Source: Abelmoschus esculentus
Taxonomy: Eukaryota; Streptophyta; Magnoliopsida; Malvales; Malvaceae
Reading direction: 5' to 3'
Length of the DNA stretch: 64,000 nucleotides
Assembly: GCA_035048815.1 (NCBI GenBank)
Contig: JAUCBN010000032.1
Span: forward strand, 13,789,501 to 13,853,500
A program made the translations under genes and the position numbers. Below the pieces are notes generated by a model. It was not told the DNA's origin. It worked only from the letters and a program-made list of their open reading frames with translations, and did not search any database. Shown in pieces: positions 33,739 through 45,532 of the stretch (its first letter is position 1; each line of letters begins with the position of its first letter).

Positions 33739-33962
33739 TGTTGTGAATAAAGTAAAGAATAAGAACAAAGATGAGAGACAAAAAGAAAGATTTGTATTAT
33801 ATTCTCAAAGTAGAGTTGTGTATAATGTTTTGTCCAAAAGTCTATATTTATAGGCATAAGATAGAAACCCTAATTCCAATGGGTATTAAACCTTAATACT
33901 AAATCCCATTAAAGTTTAACTTAATATATGGATATCCACCATGAATAAAGACATTCATAACA
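33739..33962 (-). repeat. 3' LTR of the copia element
   Basis: 224 bases from TGTTGTGAATAAAG to CATTCATAACA, matched by 38901-39138 with scattered differences and a short indel near AAAGTAGGAGAAC. The polypurine tract (on the - strand TATCCAAGGGGGAG) follows at 33963-33976. Confidence 0.85.
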
Positions 33963-34499
33963 CTCCCCCTTGGATAATATGCCTTGTTAAAACCTTACTA
34001 AGATAAAAACCCTGTGGGAAAAATATTATAGTGAAGGAAAAATAGTACACACATCTTTGATACGCATAACATGTTGCCTTATTAAAAACATTACCAGGAA
34101 AACTCATTGGGACAAAATCTCGGTTAAAGAAAAAAGAGCACAACGCGTATTTATTCCCCCTCATGAAAATATCACATAAGATTTTTGATTCTTCATAATT
34201 CAATATTAAATACAATCTTCAAATGTTGAAGTAGATTATGCACTAGTGGATAAATCTTCCAAATTTTTGCTTGAAAAGAGCCGTGAATACTATTCTTATA
34301 AAGATCATAATGGACGAAACTTGAAAGAAATATGTTTTGTTTTATCATATTTATATATCCACCTTAAAATATAAATTTTGCATTATCTCTATACAAGATA
34401 GCTTGCATCTTATCTTGTGAAAGCAATTCACATATCTTAAGGATATGTTTAGCCAAACACATATTTCGGTTTTACCTCATGCATAACAATTATTTAAAG

Positions 34500-35540
34500 G
34501 TAATGATCTCGTAGCACTTAAATAATATTTTTGGATCAGCTAAGATATGATGCTTCCAAGTCAAATAATATATATTGTGCTTTTAAACCAAGAATATCAT
34601 TACCCTTTCATGAGGCAGAAAAAAATCTTTGTTTACATTCAGAGACCTAGCAACCATAAAGTTGATCAATGAATATGTGTTATGCATGTAAAGACTCTTT
34701 CAACATTTTTCTATATGTCGATTGATGCACAAGGATTTGAAGAGATCTCTTCACGAGTCTCAATGTTATTCAAATCATCTACATACACAACAATAAAAAT
34801 TCAGAGCTAAATATCTTAATAAAAATACCCGGGAAAATTAAACAATTCATATAGTATTATGCTAAAAAGTATTCAATGAGGCGATCATACTAAATACGTC
34901 TAAATTATTTCAAGTCATAAAAATATATATTCAATATGATTGAATAATGTTCTCGAGAACTTGAATTAACTGCTTATGGCAATCTAAATCTTTTGGGAAG
35001 TTTCATGTAAATATTACTATCAAAAGGCCCATTCAAATAGGACGTAACAACATCCATTAGATAGAAACTGCGTAATTTTATTTATTACCAAACGATTCAA
35101 AATTTAAAAGTAGTTGCATCCACCATCGAGGAATAGATTTTCCTCATAATCAAATTTCATGTCTTTATGAGAATCCTTGTGCAACCAAATGAGCTTCATG
35201 ATTTCTATTTCTCACAAAGGTTCGTTTATATCTACGAGCTTTACATATTTCAATGTATAGGCTATAAACCTAAATACTTATCTTTTCGAAAGAGATTTTT
35301 TTCATGTTGGCCAATAATTTTTTTGTCCAATTGATAATGGTTTATGATCCACATCATCAAATAAAATCTCTAGTACTATATTGCATGCAATATATTAACG
35401 ACGTCGATTTAATTTCAGATTCAATTATTACCAAACATGACATAATCTATTGAGATCTCTTTATTATCAGGTACCTGAGTCATGTCAATGTGTATGTTGG
35501 AGACCTTTTAATCTCTTCTTGAGATTTTCATAATTCATTT
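34500..35540 (-). pseudogene. Reverse transcriptase remnant of the copia element
   Basis: The - strand at 34800-34756 reads IFIVVYVDDLNNIET, which holds the catalytic YVDD box of copia reverse transcriptase (YVDD at 34774-34785). Surrounding sequence has copia-like words but is broken by many stops, so borders are approximate. Confidence 0.6.
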
Positions 35541-35549
35541 ATTATTCGA

Positions 35550-36166
35550 TCAGATCATCATAAAATATAGTTTATTTTCTTTTTCGATGATTTCTTTATC
35601 TTTGAAACTTACTTGTCTACTACGCTTCAAGCGTAAATTAGACTCATTAGCAACTAGAGTTTGTCCTTTTAGGATATCAAATTTAATCGAAGTATTCATA
35701 GTTGGTATACGTGACTTAGTCACTCTTTTAAGGTCAGCGAAATGATCTGACAATTGATTTGCTAAATGAATTATCCTTTGAACTTATAGTTCATATTGTT
35801 GAGTTTATGGATCAAACAAAAAAATGATAATTCATTCTAACTTATCTTCTTTTCCAACTATTTTATTTTCTTCCCCTAATGTTGGGTAAACTGACTCATT
35901 AAAATGATAGTTAGTAAATCGAGCTATAAATAAATTTTTTATCAGAAGCTCAAGATATTTAAATATGATATATTCCCAACAAAACTCATCTTTATGCGTT
36001 GTGGTGGAGCAATTAGAATATATATCGCACACCCAAAAAATCTAAGATGAGAAATATTTGGTTCCTGACCAAAAACTATTTGTAATGGGGAGAACTTATA
36101 ATCATTTGTTGCTTGATGCGAATTGATGATACTACATTTAAAATGACATGTCATCAACATTATCAA
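35550..36166 (-). pseudogene. Integrase C-terminal remnant of the copia element
   Basis: Three overlapping - strand pieces: 36166-35942 with SPLQIVFGQEPNISHLRFFG, 36032-35832 with FIARFTNYHFNESVYPTLG, and 35753-35550 with FADLKRVTKSRIP and GQTLVANESNLRLKRSRQ. They follow the order of the post-core integrase region of copia elements, and frame changes separate them. The catalytic core should lie to the right but could not be read. Confidence 0.75.
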
Positions 36167-37539
36167 GATCGTTTATCTTTATAAGATAATCTGAAAAATA
36201 TGCTCATAATTTTATTAACTAAGCAAGTAGCCTTGCAAACACCAAGTTGCGGGTTAATAATAAGGATACATATAACCATCTAGTCGATGCATCAATTAAA
36301 ATCATAAAATATCTAGATGGACTGTAAAAAAGTGTATGGGTCCATATATATAACCTTGTATCTATTCTAGAAAATTAATAGATTTACACTCTATATTAAC
36401 TGTTGATGATTGAATAATCAAATTGCTTTCATAGATCATATGACAATTACCTTAAAGTAAATCTTAGTTTTTCAATAAGTGATCACATAAAAGTATTAAT
36501 AAATTTTTGCATCATAAATAAACCGGGATGACCTAACCGGTCATGTCAAATAAAATTATCAGTAAACATCTAGTTTACAATAGCAATTTGTACTAATTCT
36601 TATATAATATAATATGGATGACAATGCATGTAATTTTGTCAAAAAAAATTTATTGCTTTGAGTTATACTCGTAATATTGAGATAGTCAACATCTCTTGGT
36701 TTGATGTTCTCAATATATTTCTATAAATATCTTTAAAACTCAATAAGTCTTTTTGCGACTTTGACGAGTATAATGCCCTGTAAATATGAAATAAATTACA
36801 TTTGGCAATAATATATTTGCTCAGTCGGAGTCTTATGTGATATTAGTACTTCCGAATATAGTACTCACATTATTTCCTTGAATTTAAAATGAGAAAATAT
36901 ACATAATCATGCACCTTTTAATATGTGTTTTATTTCATTCACTTCGGGGAATAAAAAATATGTGCTTTGTATAATTCACTATGGGGAATAACAAAATATT
37001 AAATATAGCACATTATATCAAATCAATTATCTATCAATGATAAACTCTCACAAGATCTTCCAAAGCATTAATATTTCAGTACTTTGAGATATAATACTTA
37101 TATTTCTCTTGTATTTAAATGAGAAAATATTTTTTATGCTTAAGTATAGTATGGGTACTTACACTGTCTGCTTGGCATAAATAGCCATAATTCATTGTAG
37201 ATTTTATTCTGTAAGTGATAATATTCTTCAAAGGATAAATTAACATAAAACGTAAATAAATAATAAATTAACGGTAAATTAACATAAAGCGTAAATAAAT
37301 AATATATAAAATAAATTAACATGAATAAATAATAAATAAAAAAATTAACATAAAACAAAATAAATAAAAGATCAATTATTTCCTTTAGATGTTATAAAGG
37401 AAATAAAAAATAATGAATTATTCTCTTGAAGGATTATGAGAAAATTAACAATATTCAATTGAGTTGGACCAATAACGCCATAATTTATGGCACAAAAAAA
37501 TTTTATTTATATTTTCTTTCATTTATCATTCATGATTAT

Positions 37540-37620
37540 GGATAAAGTCCATAATATTTCGACGTTTGACAAGTAGGAGACCAATAATTTCTTCCATCGC
37601 ATTGATAACATAAAGATTTG
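37540..37620 (-). pseudogene. Zinc-knuckle remnant of copia gag
   Basis: On the - strand a short open stretch reads CYQCDGRNYWSPTCQTSK, which has the C-x2-C ... C spacing of a gag zinc knuckle although the expected Gly-His is changed to Asn-Tyr. It lies where gag should be, between the 5' LTR and integrase. Confidence 0.5.
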
Positions 37621-38900
37621 ATATGATCTTTATTATTTTTTTCATCCTTATAATTCCACTTCTGGTGGATATAAGCATTCAAAAGAATCATCTTATTCAT
37701 GTTTATTTTATGACCTCAATTGCAACCATAATTACTAATGTGGCTTTCATTCATTCCGCTATAAAATATCACATTCACTTCAAGGAATGAAGTAGAGACT
37801 AATAGTTATTTAAAACCTTTTTTCATGATATTGTGTCTGTAAGATAATATTAATGTGTGAAAAGTGGATTATGTTTTTCTAATATATCCTCATCAATAAT
37901 ACTCTTGCACATAATTGAGTTTTATTCACTAACCATATAGTGAATTATCATGTTTACATTCATTTCAAGGAACAAAACAAATTCAATAATCGTATGAAAT
38001 CAACATCATGCTTGTATAATTGCATGCAATAAACATCACGCTTGTATTCACTTTAAGGAATAGTAAAAATCCAATAATTGCATGGAATAAGCATCATGCA
38101 TGCATTTACCTCAGGGAATGCCTCCCATAAAAATTCTTGGATCAAGACGATTTTCGTAACTTGAACTTGGAAGAAGTCCATAGTCGAGTTTTTCGACATA
38201 AAAATAATATTGCTTTCAAGCAAATATAAACTTTATAACATTATTTATCAAAAAAAACTTTATAATATTCAAACTGTTAAATAGTAATTGATCAACCAAT
38301 ATATATACAATACATACAAGGAACAAAAGTTTAATCCTTATACACAACGTTGTTAAACTAGTCCAAAAGGTCCTTTAAAAAGAACCTCCTTTGAGACCAG
38401 TCAAAGAATATATCATGTAATACTTAAACCAACATATAACAAAGAATATATTAATTAATTAAAGGTTTAATATTTGTTCTAATATCATGTAATACTTAGA
38501 ACATAATTAAAAACATAAACTTTCATCGTAATAATAAAATAAATAAATATTGGTTATAAATAAAGATAAAAAATCTCAAATTAAATAAGTAAAACATACC
38601 AAACTTTCCACTAACTTAAATATATGGTAGGTTTAATCACCAATATTTTGTTAAAATCATTTTTAGGAATTGTTGACAAGAACCATGGTAATTGCGCCAC
38701 TTTATCGCTACACAAATACCAAACAATCAAATATTTTTAATAAATTAAAAATCAAGAAAGAAAAATAAATCAATAATTAGAATATAATTGAAGGAGAAAA
38801 ACTTATCTTTGATTCATGTTAGTAATAAATTCTTTTCAATAACTCCTTTAAGATTCGAACGACAAATATCTCTGTTGGTTAGAGTCTCGTGCTGATAACG

Positions 38901-39138
38901 TGTTGTGAATAAAGTAAAGAATAAGAATAAAGTAGGAGAACAAAGAAGAGAGACAAAAAAGATAGATTTATATTATATTCTGAAAGTATGGTTGTGTACA
39001 ATGTTTTGTCTAAAAGTCTATATTTATAGACATAAGATGGAAACCCTAATTCCAATGGGTATTACACCCTAATACTAAATCCCATTAAAGTTTAACTTAA
39101 TATATAGATATCCACCATAAATAAAGATATTCATAACA
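38901..39138 (-). repeat. 5' LTR of the copia element
   Basis: 238 bases, TGTTGTGAAT to TTCATAACA. The sequence just inside it on the - strand, CGTTATCAGCACGAGACTCT, is the likely primer region; I do not assign the tRNA. Confidence 0.8.
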
Positions 39139-39842
39139 ATGTTAATGTTAATTTGTTTATTTTTGAAGTTGTTTGTGTTTATCTATTTAGTATTCATGAA
39201 TATGTTTATTTATATATTCATTAACATGTTCGTTTATATGTTTATCAAGATGATAAAATTACACCTTCAATCACTAAACTCATTAAACTTCACAAATATT
39301 TAAAAATGTAAGAAAATAAAAGAAAAAGAGAATTTGAGTAAATGAGTATATTCATGAACTTAAACGAACCGAACGATTCACAAACACCTTATCAAATTGT
39401 TTATCAAACACTTTTTTTTATCTACAATCCTAATTGACACCTTAGAAAATATAGATAATTTATATATCGTATAAAAGTTGTGGTTTTCATCTCTTTACTC
39501 AAATGAAATTCTTAATTAGAAATAAAACTAATTAATCAATTTAATTCACCAGATAGAGGAGACACAAATCTTGTGTTCTTGTTTACCGTAGAAATGTCGT
39601 ACCTTCAAACGGTGTCTCTTTTTATTTTCCTATTAAAAATTTAAAAAATTGAATTTTAAACCCTAACTCTAAATTTCTACCTTCTAAACCTTAAACCCTA
39701 CGTCTTAAAAAATACAGTATAACCATAATTCTTTAAACTCTAACCACAACCCTTAATCTTGAACCAAAACCCCTAAACCTACTAATTTAAAGTGGAGCCG
39801 CCAATGGAGGCCCATTTAGGAGATAGACGATTTGCACCCCTT
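39139..39842. other. AT-rich spacer with a degraded copy of the AAACCCTAA-rich MITE family
   Basis: From about 39590 to 39842 the text AATTGAATTTTAAACCCTAACTC ... TTTAAAGTGGAGCC ... GATAGACGATTTGCACCCC matches the family seen at 42849-43095. The left end is degraded. Nothing else is recognisable. Confidence 0.45.
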
Positions 39843-39888
39843 TTTAGTGGTAGAAATCTTCTGCCTCTTTATCATGTCTCTAACCATG

Positions 39889-40401
39889 GAGAAATTATTA
39901 CATGAACCCGTTCCACCACCTAAGATATGGTCCCTAACCAATTAAATTAAGACACATAATATATTTTTTTTCGTATCATATTTACACATAAGCATTGTCC
40001 AAATCATCCAATTTAATATCTTTGATTTAAGAAAGGAAAAAAATATTACCAAATATTTCTTGTGTTATCTTTCTCTTTGTTCTTTAAAATTTTCCTAATT
40101 AATTTTTCTTTTTTATATAGATTTAGAGTTTAGGGTTTAGAGTTTAGGGTTAAGGATTAGGGCTTTAAGGTTTAGGATTTAGGGTTTATGGTTAGAGTTA
40201 GGGTTTAGGGTTAGGGATTAAGGATTTAGGGCTTACGGGTTATAAAAAATTAATTTAAAAAATTGAACACTAAAGAGGAAGACAACATAAAAAATATATA
40301 TTATGTGTGAATATGATATGAAAAAAATATATTATGTGTCTTAATTTAATTGGTTGGGACTATATCCTAGGTGGTGGAACGAGTCCATGTAATAATTTCT
40401 C
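39889..40401. repeat. Inverted-repeat element nested in a MITE, carrying a telomere-like tract
   Basis: The ends GAGAAATTATTACATG and CATGTAATAATTTCTC are perfect inverted copies, and similarity continues for about 100 bases each side (CCGTTCCACCACCTA, TTAATTTAATTGGTTGGGAC). ATG flanks both ends (39886-39888 and 40402-40404), a possible 3-bp duplication. The class is unresolved. No coding frame. Confidence 0.65.
40128..40245. repeat. Telomere-like TTTAGGG tract (degenerate)
   Basis: About 120 bases made of GTTTAGGG, GTTTAGAG and GTTAGGG units in varying order. TTTAGGG is the plant telomere unit. The tract lies in the centre of the nested inverted-repeat element rather than standing alone. 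Confidence 0.6.
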
Positions 40402-40581
40402 ATGTCTCCGTCCATGTCTCATGTTAAAAATTTCTAAAAATACACCCTCATTTTCTATATCCTAAACCCTAAAAAATACATCCTACCCCTAATTTTCTAA
40501 ACCCTAACCACAACCCTAAACCCTCTAATTTAAAGCAAAGGTACGAATGAATGTATAAAAAAGAGGCAGATGATTTGCACT

Positions 40582-41644
40582 ATTTTTAGTGCTCATTTCT
40601 ATATTCAACGTTAATAAATTAAATTTTAAGTTATAAGCTTTAATTTTAAATCTAAAAACTTTAAATCTTAAATTATAAAAATACATATTATTTTTAATTC
40701 TCTATTTTAAACCTTAAATCTAATTATTTTAGTACGAAAACATAAATAATAGCATGAAAAATGAATAAATGATTTCTACCCCGACAAAGGTTTCCATAAC
40801 TTACAAGTGCACATAAAATGTGTTTTGGGTAGAACAACACATGCTAGTATGTCATGTAAAGAAAACATTAATGTCCATAGATTAGAATTTTTAGCACATT
40901 CAACTCAACCATCAAACTTGCATGCTAAAGTTCATTGCCACACATTAAACTATAAGGCAAAATGTTTTATGAAGGACTCGACAACAATTGGTGCCCTATG
41001 ACTCACCATGCAAGGACGATATCATGTGGATTCCAAGGTTCAACGAATCATTTGAACAAGATTAAGGACAGGGTTCTTCTAGGAAGAAGGAAAGAAACCT
41101 AATCAACAGTTGTTCGTGAACCAACCAAGTGACCAACCCACGTGCCTAAAAGAAATGGACTCTAAGTCCCAATAGTAAGTATATATTGGATCCCTTAGTA
41201 CTAGAGTTGCCATGACAGACATGTTGAACAGGACGAACTAAATCAGAAACAGTTGGTCGAAAACAAGAGAGATGGACCCAAGTGTAGGTATCATATATGT
41301 AATGTATTATCCCATCCTTTTCATTTTTGTTAAAAATAATGCATACAAGTGTTCGTTATCTTGGCATGATTGATAACTATAAACAATGATTGAGATCGTA
41401 AATAAAATGTTAGAATAAAAAATAATAAAATTTACGTAAAAAAATTAACAAGAAAAAAATCATAAAAAAATTATGAGAACTTTTACTATATCAAAAGAAA
41501 AGATTACAAATAATTGATTACGAAATCTTAAACTATAAATTCTAGGTGTCTAGTTATAGAGATATGTTACTTACAAGAGAAAGTTGCACAGAAATTAATC
41601 AGGGTTGTTTTTGGGTATAGGCAAAAAAAGCCCGTTAGGGGCCA
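40582..41644. other. Spacer without recognisable features
   Basis: AT-rich sequence with one slightly less AT-rich stretch (40800-41320). The short frame at 40807-41001 has no recognisable domain and I do not count it as a gene. Confidence 0.45.
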
Positions 41645-42843
41645 TTTTTTAATATTTGATATTACTCTCAAATATTTTCAATACTTTTTTACGGATATAC
41701 TCTTTGAATTTAATTTTTTAATATTTGTTATTAGAAGTCTGATTTTTTAATATTTTTATTAGACTTTTAATTTTTTTAATATTTTTTATTAGGGTTTAAT
41801 TTTTTAGTATTTATTATTAGATGTATAGTCTTAAAACGTATTTACTTTTGGCATAAAGATAGTTTTCACCCTTAACGTTTATAATTTTGGTCATTTTAGC
41901 CCATATTCTTTTTTTTGGATAAATTTAGCCATTGACCTTTATCTTTTTAACAAATAACTCATTTTTTAAACTACCATGATAACTGAATCGTTAAATATTT
42001 AATAATGATGACATGTCATATATATGTAATAATATATTTTAAATGACTTAACATCTAGTATATCAAATACATAAACGCGAGATATAGTTTTATTCCTATC
42101 TAAAAATATAAAACAATTAAAATTTAAATAAAATATTAAAAATTATTATTTTTTATTTATTAAAAATTAATTAAATCTAAAACAAAAGGCTACTAAACAT
42201 TTTCAACCTTAACTATAGTAAAATCAAAATTTTATCTAAAAAGGTATGAACATAATTTGAGAAGAAAGTGTTTTGTATAGTTTGTTACCGGTGAATCAAA
42301 GATAATTTTTTTTGATAATAATCAATTGGATTTTTATTATTTTAATTTAGAATTTAGGTATTTTAGTTTTATTCTAAATCGGAGTTTTAGGGTTTTATAA
42401 AGATATTTTAGTTTAGTTAGGGTTGAGAATATTTAGTAATTTTTTGTTTTGTATTTAATTAATTTTTAATACTTTATTTAAATTTAATTTTTTTTCTATT
42501 TTATACTGAAATAAAATTATATTCTATATATATGTATATATTTAATATGTTAGATTATATGTCATTTAAAATATATTATCACATATATATATGATATGTT
42601 ACTATTATTAAATTTTTAACAGTTCAGTTATCATGGTAGTTAAAAAAATGAGTTATTTGTTAAAAAAACATAGATCAAGGGCTAAAATTATCCCAAAAAA
42701 GAATAGGGGCCAAATGACAAAAATTATAAACGTTAAGGGTGAAAATTCTCTTTATGCCTTTACTTTTTAATACTTGTTATTAGGAGTTACTTTCTAAATT
42801 TATCTTTTGCTAATAATTGTTATTAGATACTTAATTTTTAGGC
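41645..42843. repeat. Tandem array of TTTTTAATATTTGTTATTAG units, interrupted by a transposon
   Basis: Units of about 25-40 bases built around TTTTTAATATTT(G)TTATTAG repeat at 41645-41849 and resume at 42768-42843 (TTTTTAATACTTGTTATTAGGAG and a second copy). The 909-base Mutator-like element at 41850-42758 sits between the halves. Confidence 0.6.
41850..42758. mobile_element. Long-TIR Mutator-like non-autonomous element, 909 bp, perfect 9-bp target duplication
   Basis: The two ends are inverted copies over about 200 bases, starting GGCATAAAGA, with landmarks TTTTCACCCTTAACGTTTAT, AACAAATAACTCATTTTTT and CTACCATGATAACTGAA on both sides. TTTACTTTT occurs directly before (41841-41849) and directly after (42759-42767), the 9-bp duplication typical of Mutator-like elements. 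The 500-base centre is AT-rich with no coding frame. Confidence 0.88.
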
Positions 42844-42848
42844 TCAAA

Positions 42849-43095
42849 GGGTAAAAATCTTCTACCTCTTTATTGTGTTTTCTCTCATGCATCCTACTTA
42901 AAAATCTTAGAAAATTAAATTTTAAACCCTAACTCTTATTTTCTAAATTCTGAATCATATACCTTATACCCTAAAAAAATACATCATACCCTAAATTCCC
43001 TAAACCCTAACCTTACACCCTAACTCTATACTCTAAACCCTCTAATTTAAAGCGGAGACACAAATGGAGGTATATGAGGTAGACGATTTGTACCC
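42849..43095. repeat. Best copy of the AAACCCTAA-rich MITE family (247 bp)
   Basis: The left end GGGTAAAAATCTTCTACCTC and the right end GAGGTAGACGATTTGTACCC are inverted copies with two mismatches. The middle holds many CCCTAA words and the phrase TCTAATTTAAAGCGGAGACAC near the right end. Other copies in the window share the same order. No target duplication is obvious. Confidence 0.7.
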
Positions 43096-43925
43096 ACCTT
43101 TAAGGATAAAAATCATTTGTCTCTTTTTCATGACTCCTTTTATGTCTCTTTTAAATTTTTTTTAAAAATATTAATTTTAACCTTAACCCTTATTTTTTAT
43201 ATCCTAAACCCTAAAAATTACATCATACTTCTCTAAACTCTAACCATAACCCCTAACTTTAAACCCTAAATTCTAAATTTTCTGCCCAAACTTTAAACCA
43301 CTAAAATCTGAGCAACAAACCACAAAGTAATTCCACGCAACGTAGGTTTCTTACTCTTTGATGAACACAAAAGGATAAACTAACTTCTACTTGGTTTGAA
43401 TTCTTCTTACTACGAAAGAATATATATAGGAATAGAATAAAGTTACAAAGTGTATAATTTTATAAGTTTTATATGTTTTTAGAGTCATTAGATGATTAAA
43501 ATGGATGATTCAGATTAACAGTTTGTTACGTAAAAATTATCACTTAAAAAAAGTATAGAGTTAATTTGAGTCATATGTAAGATGAGTTTAGAGTTTAGAG
43601 TTTAGTGTACAAAAGATACCAACGGATGACACTAACTGAAAAGACATCATCTAGCAGGAAAAAAATTATCTCTTTTTGAATAAAATTCGAGTCACAATTC
43701 TAACTCTATCCATATCCCATTGTCGAATAGTACGTGATGAATGAGTTATCGATATGGCTCATAGTGCCTCAAACTAAAACACCCCACAGAAATGTCCAAT
43801 TCTATGTTGGAATATGTTATCTGCTGAAATCCGTAAGCAAGAAATGAGGCACTAGAGTGACTGATTGATCCACCGGATTGGCCTAATTGTCCTAATGTTC
43901 GAAGTGGGGGATTGAGTCTTGGAGT
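43096..43925. other. Spacer with a second, degraded MITE copy
   Basis: From about 43101 to 43330 the same CCCTAA-rich family can be followed (ATAAAAATCATTTGTCTC at the left) but the right end is lost. The remainder shows nothing recognisable. Confidence 0.4.
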
Positions 43926-44316
43926 GCATGTGCGTTAGATATGTTAATTGTTGACAGTACCAGCTGCTCTCGGGAATTTCTGGTCCTTCATCCTTGAAGC
44001 TGTAGCCTGTAGGGCGACCTATAATATTAAAGCAAACGATTCTGGAGGAAAAATAATAAAAATAAAGACTTGCAGACAGGATTTTGCCAGTTCATCTATA
44101 CAATAACAAGACATATTCACAGCCACATAAACTTGGGATAATTTTTTTCTCCATGGAATGAACTTCAATATAGATAAGCAACCCTAAACTGGAGGGGCTC
44201 TTGACTCTCAAAATGTTTGCTTTAATGTTATAGATCGTCCTACAGCTTCAAGGATGGAGGACCAGAAATTCCAGAGAGCTGGTACTGTCAACAATTAACT
44301 TATCTAACGCACATGC
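43926..44316. repeat. Isolated inverted repeat (arms about 100-112 bp, 177-bp spacer)
   Basis: The left arm 43926-44037 (GCATGTGCGTTAGAT ... TTAAAGCAAAC) and the right arm 44215-44316 (GTTTGCTTTAA ... ATCTAACGCACATGC) are inverted copies at about 90% identity, with a few small indels around AGCTGCTCTCGGG and TAGCCTGTAGGGC. The arms are less AT-rich than the surroundings. A transcript would fold into a long, nearly perfect hairpin. No target duplication or known TIR was found and the arms match no microRNA that I remember. It could be a small-RNA-producing hairpin or a foldback transposon. Confidence 0.75.
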
Positions 44317-45301
44317 AATAGTTTGAAAATTTTTTATTCAACTCATGTTTGTTAAAAAATTTCGTTGTTCAACTCGAATTGTTCCTTGATAAAATTTTGT
44401 TTAGACTTATGCTTGTTAAAAAAATCTTGTTGCTCATTAAGTTCGCCCAAATTTTTATCTTATTTTTTTAATATAAGTAAAATCTAATGATACTATTAGA
44501 GCTTAATATAAAAATAAAAATTTAGAAAAAATAAACGTGAGGTATGAAGAGATAAATAAATAAACTTGTTATGATTGAGTTAACCATAAAATTCGATATT
44601 TAAGTGTGAGACTCTTTTTACTTTTCAACAATATACGAAAAAAGAAACAAAGAAAAGAATATCTTAAGATTTCGGTATTTTATCTTTTAATCATATTTTT
44701 TTATGAGAATGAAAACTAAACTTTTTTTTTCTTTTTCTACTTTAGACAATGTAATAATAAAAAAGAAAAATGATTTTAATAAAAAAGGTAACCCATTATT
44801 ACAATTTACTTTTTATCGATAGCACGAACCATCTAGCCTTATCGATAAAAGAATGATTGTTGTTCTTAGAGGCCACGGGTTTGAGCACCAGTGTTGTTAG
44901 CTAATTGAGCGATCAATGTTGAAAGGTTGAGAGTATACTTTGAAACAGATACTACTAACCACTTTAATTGAATCAAAAAAAAACTTTTTATCGATATAAA
45001 TTATTTTCTTAATTCTCAAAAATATAAAAGGTTTTGGAAATTTGAATTTAATTTTTTATGGACAATTATTTAACAATTCACAGAATTTTTCTAAAGTTTT
45101 CGGTTAATATTTATACTTTTTGGGGACATAAATTATTGATGTGGTCATCAAAATATCATCAAAATATTTATATAAAAAATAATGAAATGTTTACATTGGA
45201 CCTTACTCCACTTGAACCACTAAGGTCCCGTATCGAACATTAACCTAGTTTTAATCGAATCAAACTTAAGTTATTTGCAAGTTTTTCAACTTAATAAGGA
45301 G
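44317..45301. other. AT-rich spacer
   Basis: About 1 kb of AT-rich sequence. The frame at 45058-45243 has no recognisable domain. Nothing else seen. Confidence 0.45.
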
Positions 45302-45532
45302 AAAAACATCTTCTACCGTTAATCGCGCCTCCTTCCATGTCCCTACTAAAAATTTAAATTTTAAACTCCAACTCTTATTTTCTATATCATAAACCTTAAT
45401 CCTCCACCCTAAAAAATATAACATACCCCTAATTCACTAAACTTTAACCACGACTTCTAACCTTAAACCCAATAATTTAAACTGAGATATCAATAAAAAT
45501 ATAATTAAAAGATAGACAGATTTATATTTTTT
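45302..45532. repeat. Copy of the AAACCCTAA-rich MITE family
   Basis: The left end AAAACATCTTCTACCG, a middle with CCACCCTAAAAAATATAACATACC and AATAATTTAAACTGAGA, and the right end AAAAGATAGACAGATTTATA follow the order of 42849-43095. The left part is truncated or mutated. Confidence 0.5.

Larger units (their letters stand above)
33739..39138 (-). mobile_element. Ty1/copia LTR retrotransposon, 5.4 kb, heavily decayed
   Basis: Short LTRs (33739-33962 and 38901-39138) with ends TGTTGTGAA and CATAACA enclose 4.9 kb. GTGTT and ATGTT flank the two ends, a likely 5-bp duplication with one mismatch. The element reads on the - strand: purine-rich TCCAAGGGGGAG lies before the left LTR, and the order in element sense is gag-like zinc knuckle, integrase, reverse transcriptase, the copia order. 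All frames are broken many times, so it is old. Confidence 0.85.
39843..40581. repeat. AAACCCTAA-rich MITE copy split by another inverted-repeat element
   Basis: The left end TTTTTAGTGGTAGAAATCTTC (and TGCCTCTTT) pairs with the right end AAAGAGGCAGATGATTTGCAC (then TATTTTTAGTG). Between them the family's middle (CCTAAACCCTAAAAAATACATCC) appears only after a 513-base insertion at 39889-40401. Removing the insertion leaves a normal family member of about 225 bases. Confidence 0.6.

Noticed and set aside
40128..40245. True interstitial telomere from a chromosome fusion
   Set aside because: The tract is short, degenerate and sits in the centre of an inverted-repeat element nested in a MITE, which explains it without a fusion.
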